Assembly: GCF_008710095.1 (NCBI RefSeq) | Contig: NZ_VYKJ01000008.1 | Coordinates: 181,346 to 245,345 of the forward strand | DNA length: 64,000 nt | DNA from: Affinibrenneria salicis | Lineage (GTDB): Bacteria; Pseudomonadota; Gammaproteobacteria; Enterobacterales; Enterobacteriaceae | Direction of reading: 5' to 3' | Shown here: positions 27,895 to 37,671 of the stretch, in pieces | How the letters are laid out: each line of letters begins with the position of its first letter | How positions within the stretch are numbered: position 1 is the first letter of the stretch | The notes under the pieces: generated by a model | Databases searched by the model: none | Told to the model about the DNA's origin: nothing | The model's input: the letters and a program-made list of their open reading frames with translations, nothing else | Program-made: the position numbers and the translations under genes

Positions 27895-28857
27895 ATGATC
27901 AAAAAAATCGGTGTATTGACAAGTGGCGGTGACGCGCCAGGCATGAATGCAGCAATTCGGGGCGTGGTTCGAGCCGCGTTAACCGAAGGGCTGGAAGTTT
28001 TCGGTATTTATGATGGTTATCTGGGCTTGTATGAAAACCGTATGGTTCAGCTCGACCGGGCCAGCGTTTCCGACATGATTAACCGCGGCGGTACTTTCCT
28101 TGGCTCCGCGCGTTTCCCTGAGTTCCGCGAAGAGGAAGTGCGCCAGGTCGCGATCGAAAACATGAAAAAACAGGAGCTGGACGCGCTGGTGGTTATCGGC
28201 GGCGACGGTTCCTACATGGGCGCCAAACGTCTGACTGAAATGGGTTTCCCGTGCATCGGCCTGCCGGGCACGATTGATAATGACGTGGCCGGCACCGACT
28301 ATACGATCGGCTATTTCACCGCGCTGGAAACGGTGGTGGAAGCGATCGACCGCCTGCGCGACACCTCCTCTTCTCATCAGCGTATCTCCATCGTGGAAGT
28401 TATGGGCCGTAACTGCGGCGATCTGACGCTGGCCGCGGCGATTGCCGGCGGTTGCGAATTTATCGTTCTGCCGGAAGTGGAGTTCAAAAAGGAAGAGCTG
28501 GTGTACGAAATCCGCGCCGGCATCGCCAAAGGCAAGAAGCACGCTATCGTGGCGATTACCGAACATATCTGCAATGTTGGCGAACTGGCGCATTACATTG
28601 AGAAAGAAACCGGCCGCGAAACGCGCGCCACCGTACTGGGTCATATTCAGCGCGGCGGTTCGCCGGTGGCCTATGACCGTATCCTCGCTTCCCGTATGGG
28701 GGCATATGCCATTGAACTGCTGCAGCAGGGCTACGGCGGTCGCTGCGTCGGTATCCAGAACGAAAAACTGGTGCACCACGATATCATCGATGCCATCGAA
28801 AACATGAAGCGTCCGTTTAAGGGCGACTGGCTGGAAACGGCGAAACGCCTGTTCTAA
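27895..28857 (+). CDS. pfkA: PfkA, ATP-dependent 6-phosphofructokinase I
   Basis: Phosphorylates fructose-6-phosphate to fructose-1,6-bisphosphate, the committed glycolytic step, as an allosteric tetramer. It is 320 aa, the same as E. coli. The ATP-site motifs [16 protein letters not shown] and GGDGSYMGA, the catalytic region [13 protein letters not shown] and the substrate motif VMGRNCGDL are all intact. The enzyme should oppose GlpX, encoded in this window. Confidence 0.98.
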   Translation: MIKKIGVLTSGGDAPGMNAAIRGVVRAALTEGLEVFGIYDGYLGLYENRMVQLDRASVSDMINRGGTFLGSARFPEFREEEVRQVAIENMKKQELDALVVIGGDGSYMGAKRLTEMGFPCIGLPGTIDNDVAGTDYTIGYFTALETVVEAIDRLRDTSSSHQRISIVEVMGRNCGDLTLAAAIAGGCEFIVLPEVEFKKEELVYEIRAGIAKGKKHAIVAITEHICNVGELAHYIEKETGRETRATVLGHIQRGGSPVAYDRILASRMGAYAIELLQQGYGGRCVGIQNEKLVHHDIIDAIENMKRPFKGDWLETAKRLF

Positions 28858-28912
28858 CCTGCGGCGTATGCCTGTTGTCGTCTGACCGCGGCGTCTTGTC
28901 TCGCGGTCTCTG

Positions 28913-28942
28913 CGCGCTCTGTTCAGGGGCGCGTTGTTTTTT
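28913..28942 (+). terminator. Rho-independent terminator after pfkA
   Basis: An 8-bp stem with two G-T pairs (CGCGCTCT / GGGGCGCG), a 5-base loop (GTTCA), then TTGTTTTTT. It lies 56 bases after the pfkA stop. Confidence 0.7.
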
Positions 28943-29299
28943 GTCCCGCGCCTGTCGGCCGGCGCGGACGAATCCCTACGTCGCCCGCCGCTCTATTCGT
29001 TCCCGCTCATGCTTCGCCGCCTGCACGACGCCCCATAATCAACCCTCTGTGCGCCGGATCCGGCTGTCCCGGCCTTATCCGCCGCCTCTTATTCATGCGA
29101 ATGGGTTCGCCATGGCTGCTGATCCTGCTAACATTTACCGGTAGGATAAACGCTGCTTCGGCCCGTTGTTATTCTACGGTGGCGTGTGCTCTGCACGCAG
29201 AAGTGATTTTGTATGCGCTGCTGATGGCATGGACCGTCTGAGCTGGTTTGAGGGACCCGATGTCCCGTTTCTGTAATGCTACTCAATCGAGGTTTTCGC
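28943..29299. other. Non-coding gap between pfkA and aguB
   Basis: About 350 bases. In E. coli this interval contains sbp and cdh before tpiA; neither is present here. I see no gene. It presumably carries the aguB promoter, but I could not assign a clear -35/-10 pair. Confidence 0.45.
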
Positions 29300-30184
29300 A
29301 TGACAAAAGTTACCGTTGCCGCTACGCAAATGGCCTGTTCCTGGGACTTGCCCGGCAATATTGAGCGAGCCGAAAAGCTGGTTCGTCAGGCGCAGCGTGA
29401 AGGGGCGCAGATCATTCTGATTCAGGAACTGTTCGCCGCGCCCTATTTCTGTATCGATCAGAGCCCGGAGCACTATGCTCTGGCGCAGGAGCTGGAAAAC
29501 AGCCCGTTGATTAAACATTTCTCCGCGCTGGCGGCGGAGCTGCAGGTGGTGTTGCCGCTGAGCTTCTTCGAACGCGCCAATAACGCCTATTATAACTCGC
29601 TGGTGATGATCGATGCCGACGGTTCCGTGCTGGATGTCTATCGCAAGACGCATATTCCCAACGGACCGGCCTACCAGGAAAAACAATTTTTTATTCCGGG
29701 CGATACCGGTTTCAAAGTCTGGCAGACCCGCTACGCGAAGGTCGGCGTGGGGATTTGCTGGGATCAGTGGTTCCCGGAAACGGCGCGCAGCCTGGCGCTG
29801 CTCGGCGCGGAAGTGATTTTCTATCCGACCGCCATCGGCTCCGAGCCGGCGTATCCGGAGATCGACAGCCAGCCGCACTGGACGCGGGTGCAGCAGGGGC
29901 ATGCCGCGGCTAACCTGGTGCCGGTCGTGGCGTCGAACCGCATCGGCACCGAGGCGAGTAAATATATCGACGGGCTGGAGATGACCTTCTACGGCTCCTC
30001 TTTCATCGCCGATCAGACCGGCGAACTGGTCGCGCAGGCCAACCGGACGGATGAAACCGTGCTGGTGCACGAGTTCGATCTGACCGCCATTGCCGCACAG
30101 CGCGCCTCCTGGGGACTGTTTCGCGATCGTCGTCCGGACATGTACGGCGTGCTGGCCAGTTCTGACGGCAAAACACGGAGATAA
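29300..30184 (+). CDS. aguB: AguB, N-carbamoylputrescine amidase
   Basis: A nitrilase-superfamily enzyme that converts N-carbamoylputrescine to putrescine, CO2 and ammonia. It is 294 aa. The start at 29300 has GAGG 7 bases upstream. The catalytic triad is visible: Glu in LIQELFAAPYF, Lys in RKTHIPNGPAY and Cys in GVGICWDQWFPE. It directly precedes aguA, so the pair makes putrescine from agmatine without urea release. The ornithine-decarboxylase and SpeB routes could still exist elsewhere. Confidence 0.94.
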   Translation: MTKVTVAATQMACSWDLPGNIERAEKLVRQAQREGAQIILIQELFAAPYFCIDQSPEHYALAQELENSPLIKHFSALAAELQVVLPLSFFERANNAYYNSLVMIDADGSVLDVYRKTHIPNGPAYQEKQFFIPGDTGFKVWQTRYAKVGVGICWDQWFPETARSLALLGAEVIFYPTAIGSEPAYPEIDSQPHWTRVQQGHAAANLVPVVASNRIGTEASKYIDGLEMTFYGSSFIADQTGELVAQANRTDETVLVHEFDLTAIAAQRASWGLFRDRRPDMYGVLASSDGKTRR

Positions 30185-30187
30185 GCG

Positions 30188-31276
30188 ATGGAACAGCAAA
30201 CAACGCCGCGTCAGGACGGCTTTTCGATGCCGGCGGAATGGGCGCAGCATGAAGCGGTATGGATGCTCTGGCCCTGGCGCCGGGATAACTGGCGCGCCGG
30301 AGCTGAACCGGCTCAGCGTACCTTTGCCGCGGTCGCCGCCGCCATTGCGCGGAAAACGCCGGTGTTTATGGGCGTGCCGCGCGATCAGCTCGAACGCGCG
30401 AAACAGATAATGCCGCCGCAGGCGACGCTGGTGGAGATGGCCAGCGACGATGCCTGGATGCGGGATACCGGGCCGACCATGTTGCTTAACAACGCCGGCG
30501 AACGGCGCGGCGTGCACTGGCGCTTTAACGCCTGGGGAGGAGAACTGGGCGGTCTGTATGCGGACTGGCGTCAGGATGAGCAGGTGGCTGAGCAGGTGCT
30601 GGCCTGTCATCACAATATCGGCTATCGCGCCCCACTGATTCTGGAAGGCGGCTCGATTCATACCGACGGCGAAGGCACGCTGTTAACCACGGCGGAGTGC
30701 CTGCTTAACCCGAACCGCAACCCGCAGCTCAATCAGCAACAGATTGAACAGCGATTGCGCGATTATCTCGGCGTCTCGACTTTCATCTGGCTGCCCGAAG
30801 GGGTGTATAACGACGAAACGGACGGCCACATCGATAATATGTGCTGCTTCGTGCGCCCGGGCGAAGTGGCGCTGCACTGGACGGACGACAAAGACGATCC
30901 GCAGTATGCGCGTTCGCAGGCCGCCTGGCAGGTGCTGTCGGAGGCGCGGGATGCGCAGGGACGCCAGCTAAAAATCTGGAAACTGCCGGCGCCGGGGCCG
31001 CTTTACGCGACGCCGGAAGAAACGGCCGACGTGTGCGACGGCGAAGCGATTGAACGCTATGCCGGATCGCGTCTGGCGGGCTCTTATGTGAATTTCCTGA
31101 TTAGCAATCAGCAGATCATTTTCCCGCTGCTCGATGCGCGGACCGATGACCTCGCCCGCGATCTGCTGCAGCAAATGTTCCCTGAATATCTGATTAGCGG
31201 CGTGCCGGCGCGAGAGATTCTGCTGGGCGGCGGCAATATTCACTGCATTACGCAACAAATTCCCGCGCTACAGTAA
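30188..31276 (+). CDS. aguA: AguA, agmatine deiminase
   Basis: A guanidino-group-modifying enzyme that hydrolyses agmatine to N-carbamoylputrescine and ammonia. It is 362 aa, normal for the family. The catalytic Cys lies in [13 protein letters not shown] near the C-terminus. The substrate-binding [12 protein letters not shown], the catalytic His region [10 protein letters not shown] and the N-terminal [16 protein letters not shown] are typical. It begins 3 bases after the aguB stop, a two-gene operon. Confidence 0.95.
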   Translation: MEQQTTPRQDGFSMPAEWAQHEAVWMLWPWRRDNWRAGAEPAQRTFAAVAAAIARKTPVFMGVPRDQLERAKQIMPPQATLVEMASDDAWMRDTGPTMLLNNAGERRGVHWRFNAWGGELGGLYADWRQDEQVAEQVLACHHNIGYRAPLILEGGSIHTDGEGTLLTTAECLLNPNRNPQLNQQQIEQRLRDYLGVSTFIWLPEGVYNDETDGHIDNMCCFVRPGEVALHWTDDKDDPQYARSQAAWQVLSEARDAQGRQLKIWKLPAPGPLYATPEETADVCDGEAIERYAGSRLAGSYVNFLISNQQIIFPLLDARTDDLARDLLQQMFPEYLISGVPAREILLGGGNIHCITQQIPALQ

Positions 31277-31373
31277 TTTCATCGCTGCGGTAGCCGGTTC
31301 CGGGGCGATCGTGTCCATCCTCAGCGCTGAGTTCGCTCAGTGGCTGGGGGGAAGGCGGTGGGGGAAGAACGAC

Positions 31374-31405
31374 GAAGGGCATTTCCCGTATGGGAAATGC
31401 CCTTC
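31374..31405. terminator. Perfect palindrome between aguA and tpiA
   Basis: A 14-bp perfect stem (GAAGGGCATTTCCC / GGGAAATGCCCTTC) with a 4-base loop (GTAT), between the converging ends of aguA and tpiA. No T-run is present on either side. It is most likely a bidirectional transcript end or an mRNA 3' stabiliser. Confidence 0.45.
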
Positions 31406-31435
31406 AGGCTGCCGATGGATATTCCGGCGTCCGTC

Positions 31436-31455
31436 ATCCCCGCGCAGGCGGGGAT
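31436..31455. repeat. Short palindromic unit (CCCCGC...GCGGGG)
   Basis: ATCCCCGC-GCAG-GCGGGGAT, flanked by GTC and CTAC. This resembles single dispersed palindromic units common in proteobacterial intergenic DNA. Only one copy is seen in the window. It is not part of a CRISPR array. Confidence 0.4.
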
Positions 31456-31528
31456 CTACAAGGAATACGGGTTATCGGCCACTACAGGTTGTCAGCAGGC
31501 GCGATACCCGCATTTCTGACGGCTATGC

Positions 31529-32296
31529 TTAGCCGCGTTTAGCGGCAGCAGCGGCTTTCACGATAACGGCAAAGGCATCGGCTTTCAGTGACGCGCCGCC
31601 AACCAGGGCGCCGTCGATATCCGGCTGAGTGAACAGCTCTGCTGCGTTGCCCGCATTAACCGAACCGCCGTACTGGATGGTGACCTGAGCGGCAACGTTA
31701 GCATCCTGTTTGGCGATGTGGCCACGGATGAATTTGTGCACGGCCTGAGCCTGCGCCGGCGTAGCGGATTTGCCGGTACCGATGGCCCAGATAGGTTCAT
31801 AGGCGACTACTGCGCCTTCAAAAGCTTTCGCGCCCAGCGTATTCAGTACCGCGTCCAGCTGACGAGCGCATACGGCTTCGGTCTGGCCGGCTTCGTTTTC
31901 GGCTTCGGTTTCACCGATGCACAGTACCGGAGTCAGACCCGCTTCTTTCAGTACGCCAAATTTTTTGGCGATGAATTCGTCGCTTTCTTTGTGATAGGTA
32001 CGGCGTTCTGAATGGCCGATGATGATATGGGTCGCGCCGATGTCTTTCAGCATGGCGGCAGAGGTTTCACCGGTGAAGGCGCCGGACAGATTAACGTCGA
32101 CGTTCTGTGCGCCCAGCGCGATACGGCTGCCGGCCAGTTCGTGTTTCGCCAGATCCAGATAGACTTCCGGCGGCGCAATGGCGATATCGCAGCCGTCGAT
32201 CGCGCTGACTTCTTTGCGCAGTGCGGCAATCAGTTCGTTAACCATGTGAGTGCTGCCGTTCAGTTTCCAGTTACCCATAACTAATGGACGTCGCAT
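31529..32296 (-). CDS. tpiA: TpiA, triose-phosphate isomerase
   Basis: Interconverts dihydroxyacetone phosphate and glyceraldehyde-3-phosphate. It is 255 aa, the family length. The catalytic residues are all there: Lys in MGNWKLNG, His in IIGHSERR and Glu in [13 protein letters not shown], with the phosphate loop near the C-terminus ([11 protein letters not shown]). AGGAGG lies 9 bases upstream. An exact 11-base direct repeat, CAGTCAATATT, occurs twice upstream (32327-32337 and 32342-32352). Confidence 0.98.
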   Translation of the reverse strand: MRRPLVMGNWKLNGSTHMVNELIAALRKEVSAIDGCDIAIAPPEVYLDLAKHELAGSRIALGAQNVDVNLSGAFTGETSAAMLKDIGATHIIIGHSERRTYHKESDEFIAKKFGVLKEAGLTPVLCIGETEAENEAGQTEAVCARQLDAVLNTLGAKAFEGAVVAYEPIWAIGTGKSATPAQAQAVHKFIRGHIAKQDANVAAQVTIQYGGSVNAGNAAELFTQPDIDGALVGGASLKADAFAVIVKAAAAAKRG

Positions 32297-32439
32297 GTTT
32301 TGTTTCCTCCTGCTGGAATAGCGAGTCAGTCAATATTCGACCAGTCAATATTTTTACTGTCTGCCGGACAGTATAACCTGCCCACAGTATAGAGATGAAA
32401 TGTCGCCGAGGCTCGGGTTTTCGTCAATAATATGCCGGC

Positions 32440-33030
32440 TCAGGGTTCAGATAGCGTTAGCTTAATCGGTTCAACAGCAAAAGTTAGCCCTTTTTCGCCG
32501 TTATCTGCCACAACATAGCGAATGGCGCCGTCGGCCTGCTGGTAAAAGCGCGCGCCTTTGCCTTTTTCCAGCGTTTCGTTCACCTTTTGCTCGCTTTGTT
32601 CAACGGATAGCGCGGGCGAGAACAGACGCAGCAAGGCGGACATATAACTCACCGCCAGCGCCCGGCCGGCGTTTTTCCCCTCGATCTCGGCCTGGGGCAA
32701 AAAGGTAATCTGCATGGTTTTGATCTTGCCGGTGCCTTTTTCCAGCGCCGTCGACGCGTAGAGATATTGATTAATCTTACTGGCGGCAAAGGTCAGCGGT
32801 AAGGTGGTATTGCCGGTGTCCACCACCTGAAATTCTTCAATCGGCAACGCGGGATTGTTCAGATTAAAGCGGGTGCGGAACTGAACGATCGACAGATCGA
32901 ACGTCGGCGCGCCGGCCTGCAGATAAGGCGCCACCGGCGGCTCGCGTTGATCGCCTGGCGCGGCGGGCGCGGGAGATAAGCACAAAAACGATACGGCGAG
33001 CATCGACAGGGCGACAATGTTTTTTCTCAT
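32440..33030 (-). CDS. yiiQ: YiiQ, DUF1454 exported protein
   Basis: A 196-aa protein with a signal peptide (hydrophobic core LSMLAVSFLCLSPAPAA) and a mature domain typical of DUF1454 (YLQAGAPTFDLSIVQFR, followed by RTRFNLNNP). It lies between tpiA and yiiR, the same order and orientation as in E. coli. Function unknown, presumably periplasmic. Confidence 0.88.
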   Translation of the reverse strand: MRKNIVALSMLAVSFLCLSPAPAAPGDQREPPVAPYLQAGAPTFDLSIVQFRTRFNLNNPALPIEEFQVVDTGNTTLPLTFAASKINQYLYASTALEKGTGKIKTMQITFLPQAEIEGKNAGRALAVSYMSALLRLFSPALSVEQSEQKVNETLEKGKGARFYQQADGAIRYVVADNGEKGLTFAVEPIKLTLSEP

Positions 33031-33315
33031 TGAGGATCCGGGTTCCTTTGGCTAAGCGGGCGCGCCCGGAAAGCGGCGCGCCGCCGGAAATATGTTACCG
33101 CAATCATCACTCTCCGGCTGCGGCCGGCGCGTCGTCATCCTGCTGAGCGGCGAAAACCATTATTTTAGCGGATGCTGTCTGCATTATGGCGCTTATTCTA
33201 ACCGATTGTGACGGCCGTTGCCCTGCGTGATCTCAGGGGAGCAGGCAAACGGGTGCGAATAAGATAGACTGTGCGCAGGCGGCAAAGATAGCGCTAAACG
33301 AAAGGGATGAGTCCG

Positions 33316-33738
33316 ATGAGCCTGCAGCAGTGGTGCTTTTCATTTAAAGGTCGTATTGGGCGCCGGGATTTCTGGATTTGGATGGGCGTCTGGCTGGTAT
33401 TGTTGATACTGATGTTTACGCTGGCCGGGCAGAACTGGCTGGATACTCAATCGGCGGCGTTCGTGATCGTATTCTCGCTCTGGCCGACGGCGGCCGTGTT
33501 GGTCAAACGGCTGCACGACCGCAATAAAGCCGGCTGGTGGGCGCTGTTGCTGGTGCTGGCGTGGTTGCTGCTGGCCGGCAACTGGCAGATGCTGGCGCCG
33601 CTCTGGCAGTGGGGTATTGGGCGTTTCGTGCCCACGCTGATTATGGTGATGATGCTGCTGGACTGCGGCATATTTACCGGCACCGCCGGCGATAACCGCT
33701 TCGGGCCGGAGGCGAAACCGGTGCGGTTCCGCCCCTGA
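33316..33738 (+). CDS. yiiR: YiiR, DUF805 small membrane protein
   Basis: An inner-membrane protein of the DUF805 family, 140 aa, with about four spans. The family opening MSLQQWCFSFKGRIGRRDFW is intact. The start is placed at 33316 because AAGGG lies 9 bases upstream; an ATG at 33307 sits directly on that site. The KRLHDRNKAGWW motif is typical. The gene neighbourhood is as in E. coli (tpiA-yiiQ-yiiR-fpr). Function unknown. Confidence 0.88.
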   Translation: MSLQQWCFSFKGRIGRRDFWIWMGVWLVLLILMFTLAGQNWLDTQSAAFVIVFSLWPTAAVLVKRLHDRNKAGWWALLLVLAWLLLAGNWQMLAPLWQWGIGRFVPTLIMVMMLLDCGIFTGTAGDNRFGPEAKPVRFRP

Positions 33739-33750
33739 AGCCGTACGTTG

Positions 33751-34497
33751 TTACCAGTAATTTTCGCTGGTGATATGGCCAGGGCGACGGCGCAGGTGCC
33801 TGGCCATCTGGCGCTGCTCTTTCAGCATCACCTGAGTATCCCGCACCATCTGCGGGTTGCCGGCCAACATAACGTGGCCGGTTTCCGAGTTTAGCGGCAG
33901 ACCGACAGCCGCTTCCAGCGCCCCGCTTTCAATCAGCGCCGGAACGCGCCCGGTCAGCGAGCCGGCCGCCTCTTCCCGGCTGACCACCGTCTGGATGCGC
34001 AGCTTGTCGTGATAGCGCTGCTGTAGCTGTTGCATTAGCGGCAGGTAGCTGAGATCGCGCGCGAAGCGGGCGGCGTGCACCAGCACGATGTGCCGGAAAC
34101 GCTCCAAATCTTTGCCTTCCTGCAGAATGGATAAAAACGGGCCGATGGCGGTGCCCGTCGCCAGCATCCACAGCGTGTCGCACGGCGGCACCTCTTGCAG
34201 CACAAAGAAACCGGCGGAATCCCGGGTGATCATCAATTCGTCGCCGGGGCGCAGCGCATGCAGCCGCGGACTGAGTTTCCCTTCCGGCACGGTGACCAGA
34301 TAGAACTCAAGGCTCTCGTCGCTGGGGGCGTTGACATAAGAATAGGCGCGCTGAATGCGTTCGCCGTCAATTTCCAGCCCGAGCTTGGCATATTGACCGG
34401 CGGTAAAGGGGGCTATCGGCGCATGGACCCGAATACTAAACAGACTCTCTGTCCAGCTTTCCACCTGAACAATCTTACCGTTCACCCACTCAGCCAT
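33751..34497 (-). CDS. fpr: Fpr, ferredoxin/flavodoxin-NADP+ reductase
   Basis: An FAD enzyme moving electrons between NADPH and flavodoxin or ferredoxin, used in radical-enzyme activation and oxidative-stress defence. It is 248 aa, as in E. coli. It has the FAD-binding RAYSYVNAPSDE, the NADP-binding MLATGTAIGPFLSIL and the C-terminal RRRPGHITSENYW. The AGGAG site lies 9 bases before the ATG. SoxS control is known in E. coli; I did not identify a soxbox here. Confidence 0.96.
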   Translation of the reverse strand: MAEWVNGKIVQVESWTESLFSIRVHAPIAPFTAGQYAKLGLEIDGERIQRAYSYVNAPSDESLEFYLVTVPEGKLSPRLHALRPGDELMITRDSAGFFVLQEVPPCDTLWMLATGTAIGPFLSILQEGKDLERFRHIVLVHAARFARDLSYLPLMQQLQQRYHDKLRIQTVVSREEAAGSLTGRVPALIESGALEAAVGLPLNSETGHVMLAGNPQMVRDTQVMLKEQRQMARHLRRRPGHITSENYW

Positions 34498-34520
34498 AGT
34501 TTGATGCTCCTGTCATATCA

Positions 34521-34551
34521 TTATTACCCGGTCTGGTTGACCGGGTAATAA
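34521..34551 (-). terminator. Perfect hairpin between glpX and fpr
   Basis: A 13-bp perfect stem (TTATTACCCGGTC / GACCGGGTAATAA) with a 5-base loop, 38 bases past the glpX stop. Its lower stem is AU-rich on both sides, so it can act as a terminator for glpX although no separate T-run follows. Confidence 0.55.
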
Positions 34552-34589
34552 GATACGCTATGTTTTAACAAGTGTGAAACATAACGAAC

Positions 34590-35600
34590 TTAAAGCAGGA
34601 AATCATGCAGCGCCTGATCTTTACGATCAAGGTAATGGGTGGAGCGAATGCGGCGGATGGTGCGTGATTTGCCGCGGATCAACAACGTTTCCGTGCTGGC
34701 GATATTGCCGTTGCGGGAAATGCCTTCCAGCAGATCGCCTTTGGTAATGCCGGTGGCGGAGAAGACCACGTTATCATTGCGGGCCATATCGTCCAGACGC
34801 AGAACCGTACCGGCCTGGATACCCATCTGCTGGCAGCGCGCCAGTTCCTGCTCGCCGATGCGTCGGTTCTCTTCAGTATCGCCCTTAACGAGATGACGCG
34901 CCAGCAGACGGCCCTGCATATCGCCGTCCAGCGCGCGGATTACCGCAGCGGAAATAACGCCTTCCGGCGCGCCGCCGATGCCATACAGCACGTCGACTTC
35001 GCTATCCGGCATGCAGGTCAGGATGGATGCGGCCACGTCGCCGTCGGGAATGGCGAAGACCTTCACGCCTAACTGCTGCATTTGCGCGATGATATCGTCG
35101 TGGCGCGGTTTGGCCAGCGTGATCACGGTCAGCTGGTTCAGCGGCTTGCCGGTCTGACGCGCGACATTGCGCAGATTGTCTTCCAGCGGCAGATTGAGGT
35201 CGATCGCGCCTTTGGCCTGCGGGCCGACGATCAGTTTTTCCATATACATGTCCGGCGCGTGCAGGAAGCTGTCTTTTTCGCCGACGGCCAGCACGGCCAA
35301 CGCGTTGGCCTGGCCCATGGCGGTCATGCGCGTGCCTTCAATGGGATCGACGGCGATATCAACGGCGGCGCCGTTGCCGGTGCCGACCTGTTCGCCGATA
35401 AACAGCATGGGGGCTTCATCGATTTCGCCTTCGCCGATGACTATTTGACCGTTGATATTGACCTGATTGAGCATGATGCGCATGGCCTGAACGGCCGCAT
35501 CATCCGCTGCATTTTTATTACCGCGGCCCAGCCACTTATAACCCGCCAGCGCGGCGGCTTCTGTGACGCGTGAGAACTCAATGGCTAATTCACGTTTCAT
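34590..35600 (-). CDS. glpX: GlpX, class II fructose-1,6-bisphosphatase
   Basis: A Mn-dependent phosphatase releasing fructose-6-phosphate for gluconeogenesis. It is 336 aa, the same as E. coli. The metal and substrate motifs GEGEIDEAPMLFIGE, VDPIEGT and GIGGAPEGVISAA are present. In E. coli it is the third gene of glpFKX; here a sugar-acid-type MFS gene and a repeat cluster separate it from glpK, and glpF is absent from the locus, so its co-regulation with glycerol uptake is probably broken. Confidence 0.97.
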   Translation of the reverse strand: MKRELAIEFSRVTEAAALAGYKWLGRGNKNAADDAAVQAMRIMLNQVNINGQIVIGEGEIDEAPMLFIGEQVGTGNGAAVDIAVDPIEGTRMTAMGQANALAVLAVGEKDSFLHAPDMYMEKLIVGPQAKGAIDLNLPLEDNLRNVARQTGKPLNQLTVITLAKPRHDDIIAQMQQLGVKVFAIPDGDVAASILTCMPDSEVDVLYGIGGAPEGVISAAVIRALDGDMQGRLLARHLVKGDTEENRRIGEQELARCQQMGIQAGTVLRLDDMARNDNVVFSATGITKGDLLEGISRNGNIASTETLLIRGKSRTIRRIRSTHYLDRKDQALHDFLL

Positions 35601-35760
35601 GGATAACCTGTCTTTATGGAGTGGGGAGAGAATGTGTGGGCGGGAATTTTATCACAGAGCGGGGTGAGGGGCGTAAAGGTGTTTGCGCCGCCAGCGCGGG
35701 CGTGCGGCGGGTTCGCCCCGCCCAGGCCGTTGCGGCAGCCTGCGCGGGGCATGCGCTCGA

Positions 35761-37056
35761 TTAATTCAGGCTTTTCTTGCCGGCCAGCGGCGGGACGGCG
35801 CGTGTTTCCCGCGCCGGCGCGTTAACCTTAATCATCAACACCACCGACAGCAGCAGGGCGGCGGCCATAAAGCTGTACGACAGGCTGGGGTTGCCGGTCA
35901 GCCCGTTCAGGTAGCCTACCAGCCAGGCGCCGAGGAAAGCGCCCAGCGCGCCGAAGCTGTTGATCAGACCGATCGATACACCCGCCACGTTTTTCGGCAG
36001 CAGCTCAGGGATCAGCGCAAAGAATGGACCATAAGGCGCATACATGCAGGCGGCCGCGACCACCAGCAGGGCGTAGGAAAGCCAGAAATTGTGGTTGCCG
36101 ATGGTGTAAGAAGTAAAGAATGCGGCGGATGCGAGCAGCAGCAGCGGCCAGATATACAGCTTACGGTTTTGCATTTTATCCGACAGCCAGGAGACGCCCA
36201 GCATCGCCGTAATGGCGGCAAAATAAGGCAGGGCGGCCAGCCAGCCGACCGATACGATATCCATCGAGGCCGCGGATTTGATAATGGACGGCATCCACAT
36301 CATGAAGCCATAGACGCCGATGCTCCAAAGCGCATGGACGCTGCACAGCATCACCACGTTGCGCGAACGCAGCGCTTCGCCGTAGTTGCGCACCGGTTTG
36401 ATCGCCTGCTGTTCGCGATCCATCGCGGCCTGCAGATCGGCTTTTTCCTGCGCGCTCAGCCAGGCGACGTCGGCGGGTTTATCCCGCACCAGCACCCACC
36501 AGCACAGCGCCCAGATAACGGCCGGGATCCCTTCGATGATAAACATTTCGCGCCAGCCCCAGGCGTTAATCAGATAGCCGGAGACAATAGACATCCACAA
36601 CACCGTCACCGGGTTGCCCAGAATCAGGAAGGTGTTGGCCCGCGACCGCTCTTCGCGGGTAAACCAGGTACTGATATAGATCAGCATGGACGGCATCACC
36701 GCGGCCTCCACCACGCCCAGCACGAAGCGGATCGCCATCAGCGCCGGGATATTGGTGACCATGCCGGTTGCGGCGGCGCAGATGCCCCACAAAATCAGGC
36801 TACAGAAAATCAGTTTTCTGACGCTGCGCTTGACCGCATAGATGGCGCCGGGCACCTGGAAGAAAAAATAGCCCAGAAAGAACAGCGCGCCAATTAACGA
36901 AGAGACGCCCTTAGTGATGCCTAAATCCAGCTCGATACCGGACGCCGCCGCGAAACCATAGTTGGCCCGATCAAGATAGGCCAGACTATAGGTAATGAAG
37001 ATGATTGGCATCAAATACCACCAACGCTTAACCGCCAGTTTTTTCGTTGTCATCAT
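35761..37056 (-). CDS. MFS transporter, anion:cation symporter (sugar-acid) type
   Basis: A 12-span major facilitator of the ACS/phthalate-tartrate-galactonate group, 431 aa from the ATG at 37056. A longer frame to 37173 adds an unlikely N-terminus. It shows YSLAYLDRANYGFA in TM1, GYFFFQVPGAIYA in TM2, RFVLGVVEAAVMPSMLIYIS and the TREERSRANTFLILGNPV loop, typical of hexonate and tartrate carriers. The substrate is unknown. It occupies the space between glpX and glpK, with 160 bases to glpX, and may have arrived with the repeat-rich DNA upstream of it. Confidence 0.88.
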   Translation of the reverse strand: MMTTKKLAVKRWWYLMPIIFITYSLAYLDRANYGFAAASGIELDLGITKGVSSLIGALFFLGYFFFQVPGAIYAVKRSVRKLIFCSLILWGICAAATGMVTNIPALMAIRFVLGVVEAAVMPSMLIYISTWFTREERSRANTFLILGNPVTVLWMSIVSGYLINAWGWREMFIIEGIPAVIWALCWWVLVRDKPADVAWLSAQEKADLQAAMDREQQAIKPVRNYGEALRSRNVVMLCSVHALWSIGVYGFMMWMPSIIKSAASMDIVSVGWLAALPYFAAITAMLGVSWLSDKMQNRKLYIWPLLLLASAAFFTSYTIGNHNFWLSYALLVVAAACMYAPYGPFFALIPELLPKNVAGVSIGLINSFGALGAFLGAWLVGYLNGLTGNPSLSYSFMAAALLLSVVLMIKVNAPARETRAVPPLAGKKSLN

Positions 37057-37605
37057 GAATACCCGTTGAGTCATTAAATTCGTATAAGATCGTTTTATTT
37101 CGTTACCACTGGCCGCATAAATAAGTGAGAAGCGGTGGCGCCGGGTTAAATATTGCTGAGGCTTTCCGGGCAATAAATATTGCCGACCGCCATTCGTCGC
37201 GGCGGAATGATCAGCGCGTTATCGTTAATAAACTTCTGCTTGCCGGAGGGGGAAGACCTTCTGGCCGCTCGAATTATTCAGGCAATAGCTATCAATTCGC
37301 TGAATATAAGACCTGCTTTTCCCTCTCTGTTTTGTGAACAAAGTCACTGTAAATAGTGTTAAAAAAAGATGTTACTGGTAACGTGATCGGCCTGACATTC
37401 GGTGACTGACCGGCGCCGGGTTTGCCGGTTAGTGCCGTGTCGGGCGGCGTTCCGTGCATGGCGATATTTAACCGGCGGCTTTGTTTTAGACGAGTAAATT
37501 CATTCAGCTGCCGGCGGTGAAGTGCGGCGCCGATAATTTGGGCGGCAATCCTTGATCTTGTTACGTGTCGGTCGGGTAATTAACATTGGCAGAGTGGACG
37601 GCGGG
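37057..37605. other. Non-coding region upstream of the MFS gene
   Basis: About 550 bases, more AT-rich than the flanking genes between 37080 and 37370. It probably contains the promoter of the MFS gene on the minus strand. I see no gene and no clear operator. Confidence 0.4.
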
Positions 37606-37671
37606 TATATTTTAAATAATGCGAGTGGCAGGACGGCCAATGTATCTGCAGCCTGAAGTATGGCGGGTATA
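37606..37671. repeat. Short repeat element D (66 bases) of the TATACCC-ended family
   Basis: Begins TATATTTTAAATAATGCGAG and ends GCAGCCTGAAGTATGGCGG followed by GTATA. The two ends are those of ERIC-like enterobacterial repeats (ATACCCTAAATAATTCGAG at one end and CTTGAAGTATGACGGGTATA at the other), joined with little between them. It abuts element A directly. Confidence 0.6.

Noticed and set aside
28875..29144. 89-codon open frame after pfkA
   Set aside because: Overlaps the pfkA terminator, Arg/Ser/Pro-rich low-complexity translation and no ribosome site.
29279..30661. 460-codon open frame opposite aguB and aguA
   Set aside because: Antisense shadow; aguB and aguA have intact catalytic residues and ribosome sites.
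31430..31460. Possible CRISPR repeat (CCCCGC..GCGGGG)
   Set aside because: Single copy, no spacer-repeat periodicity and no cas genes in the window.
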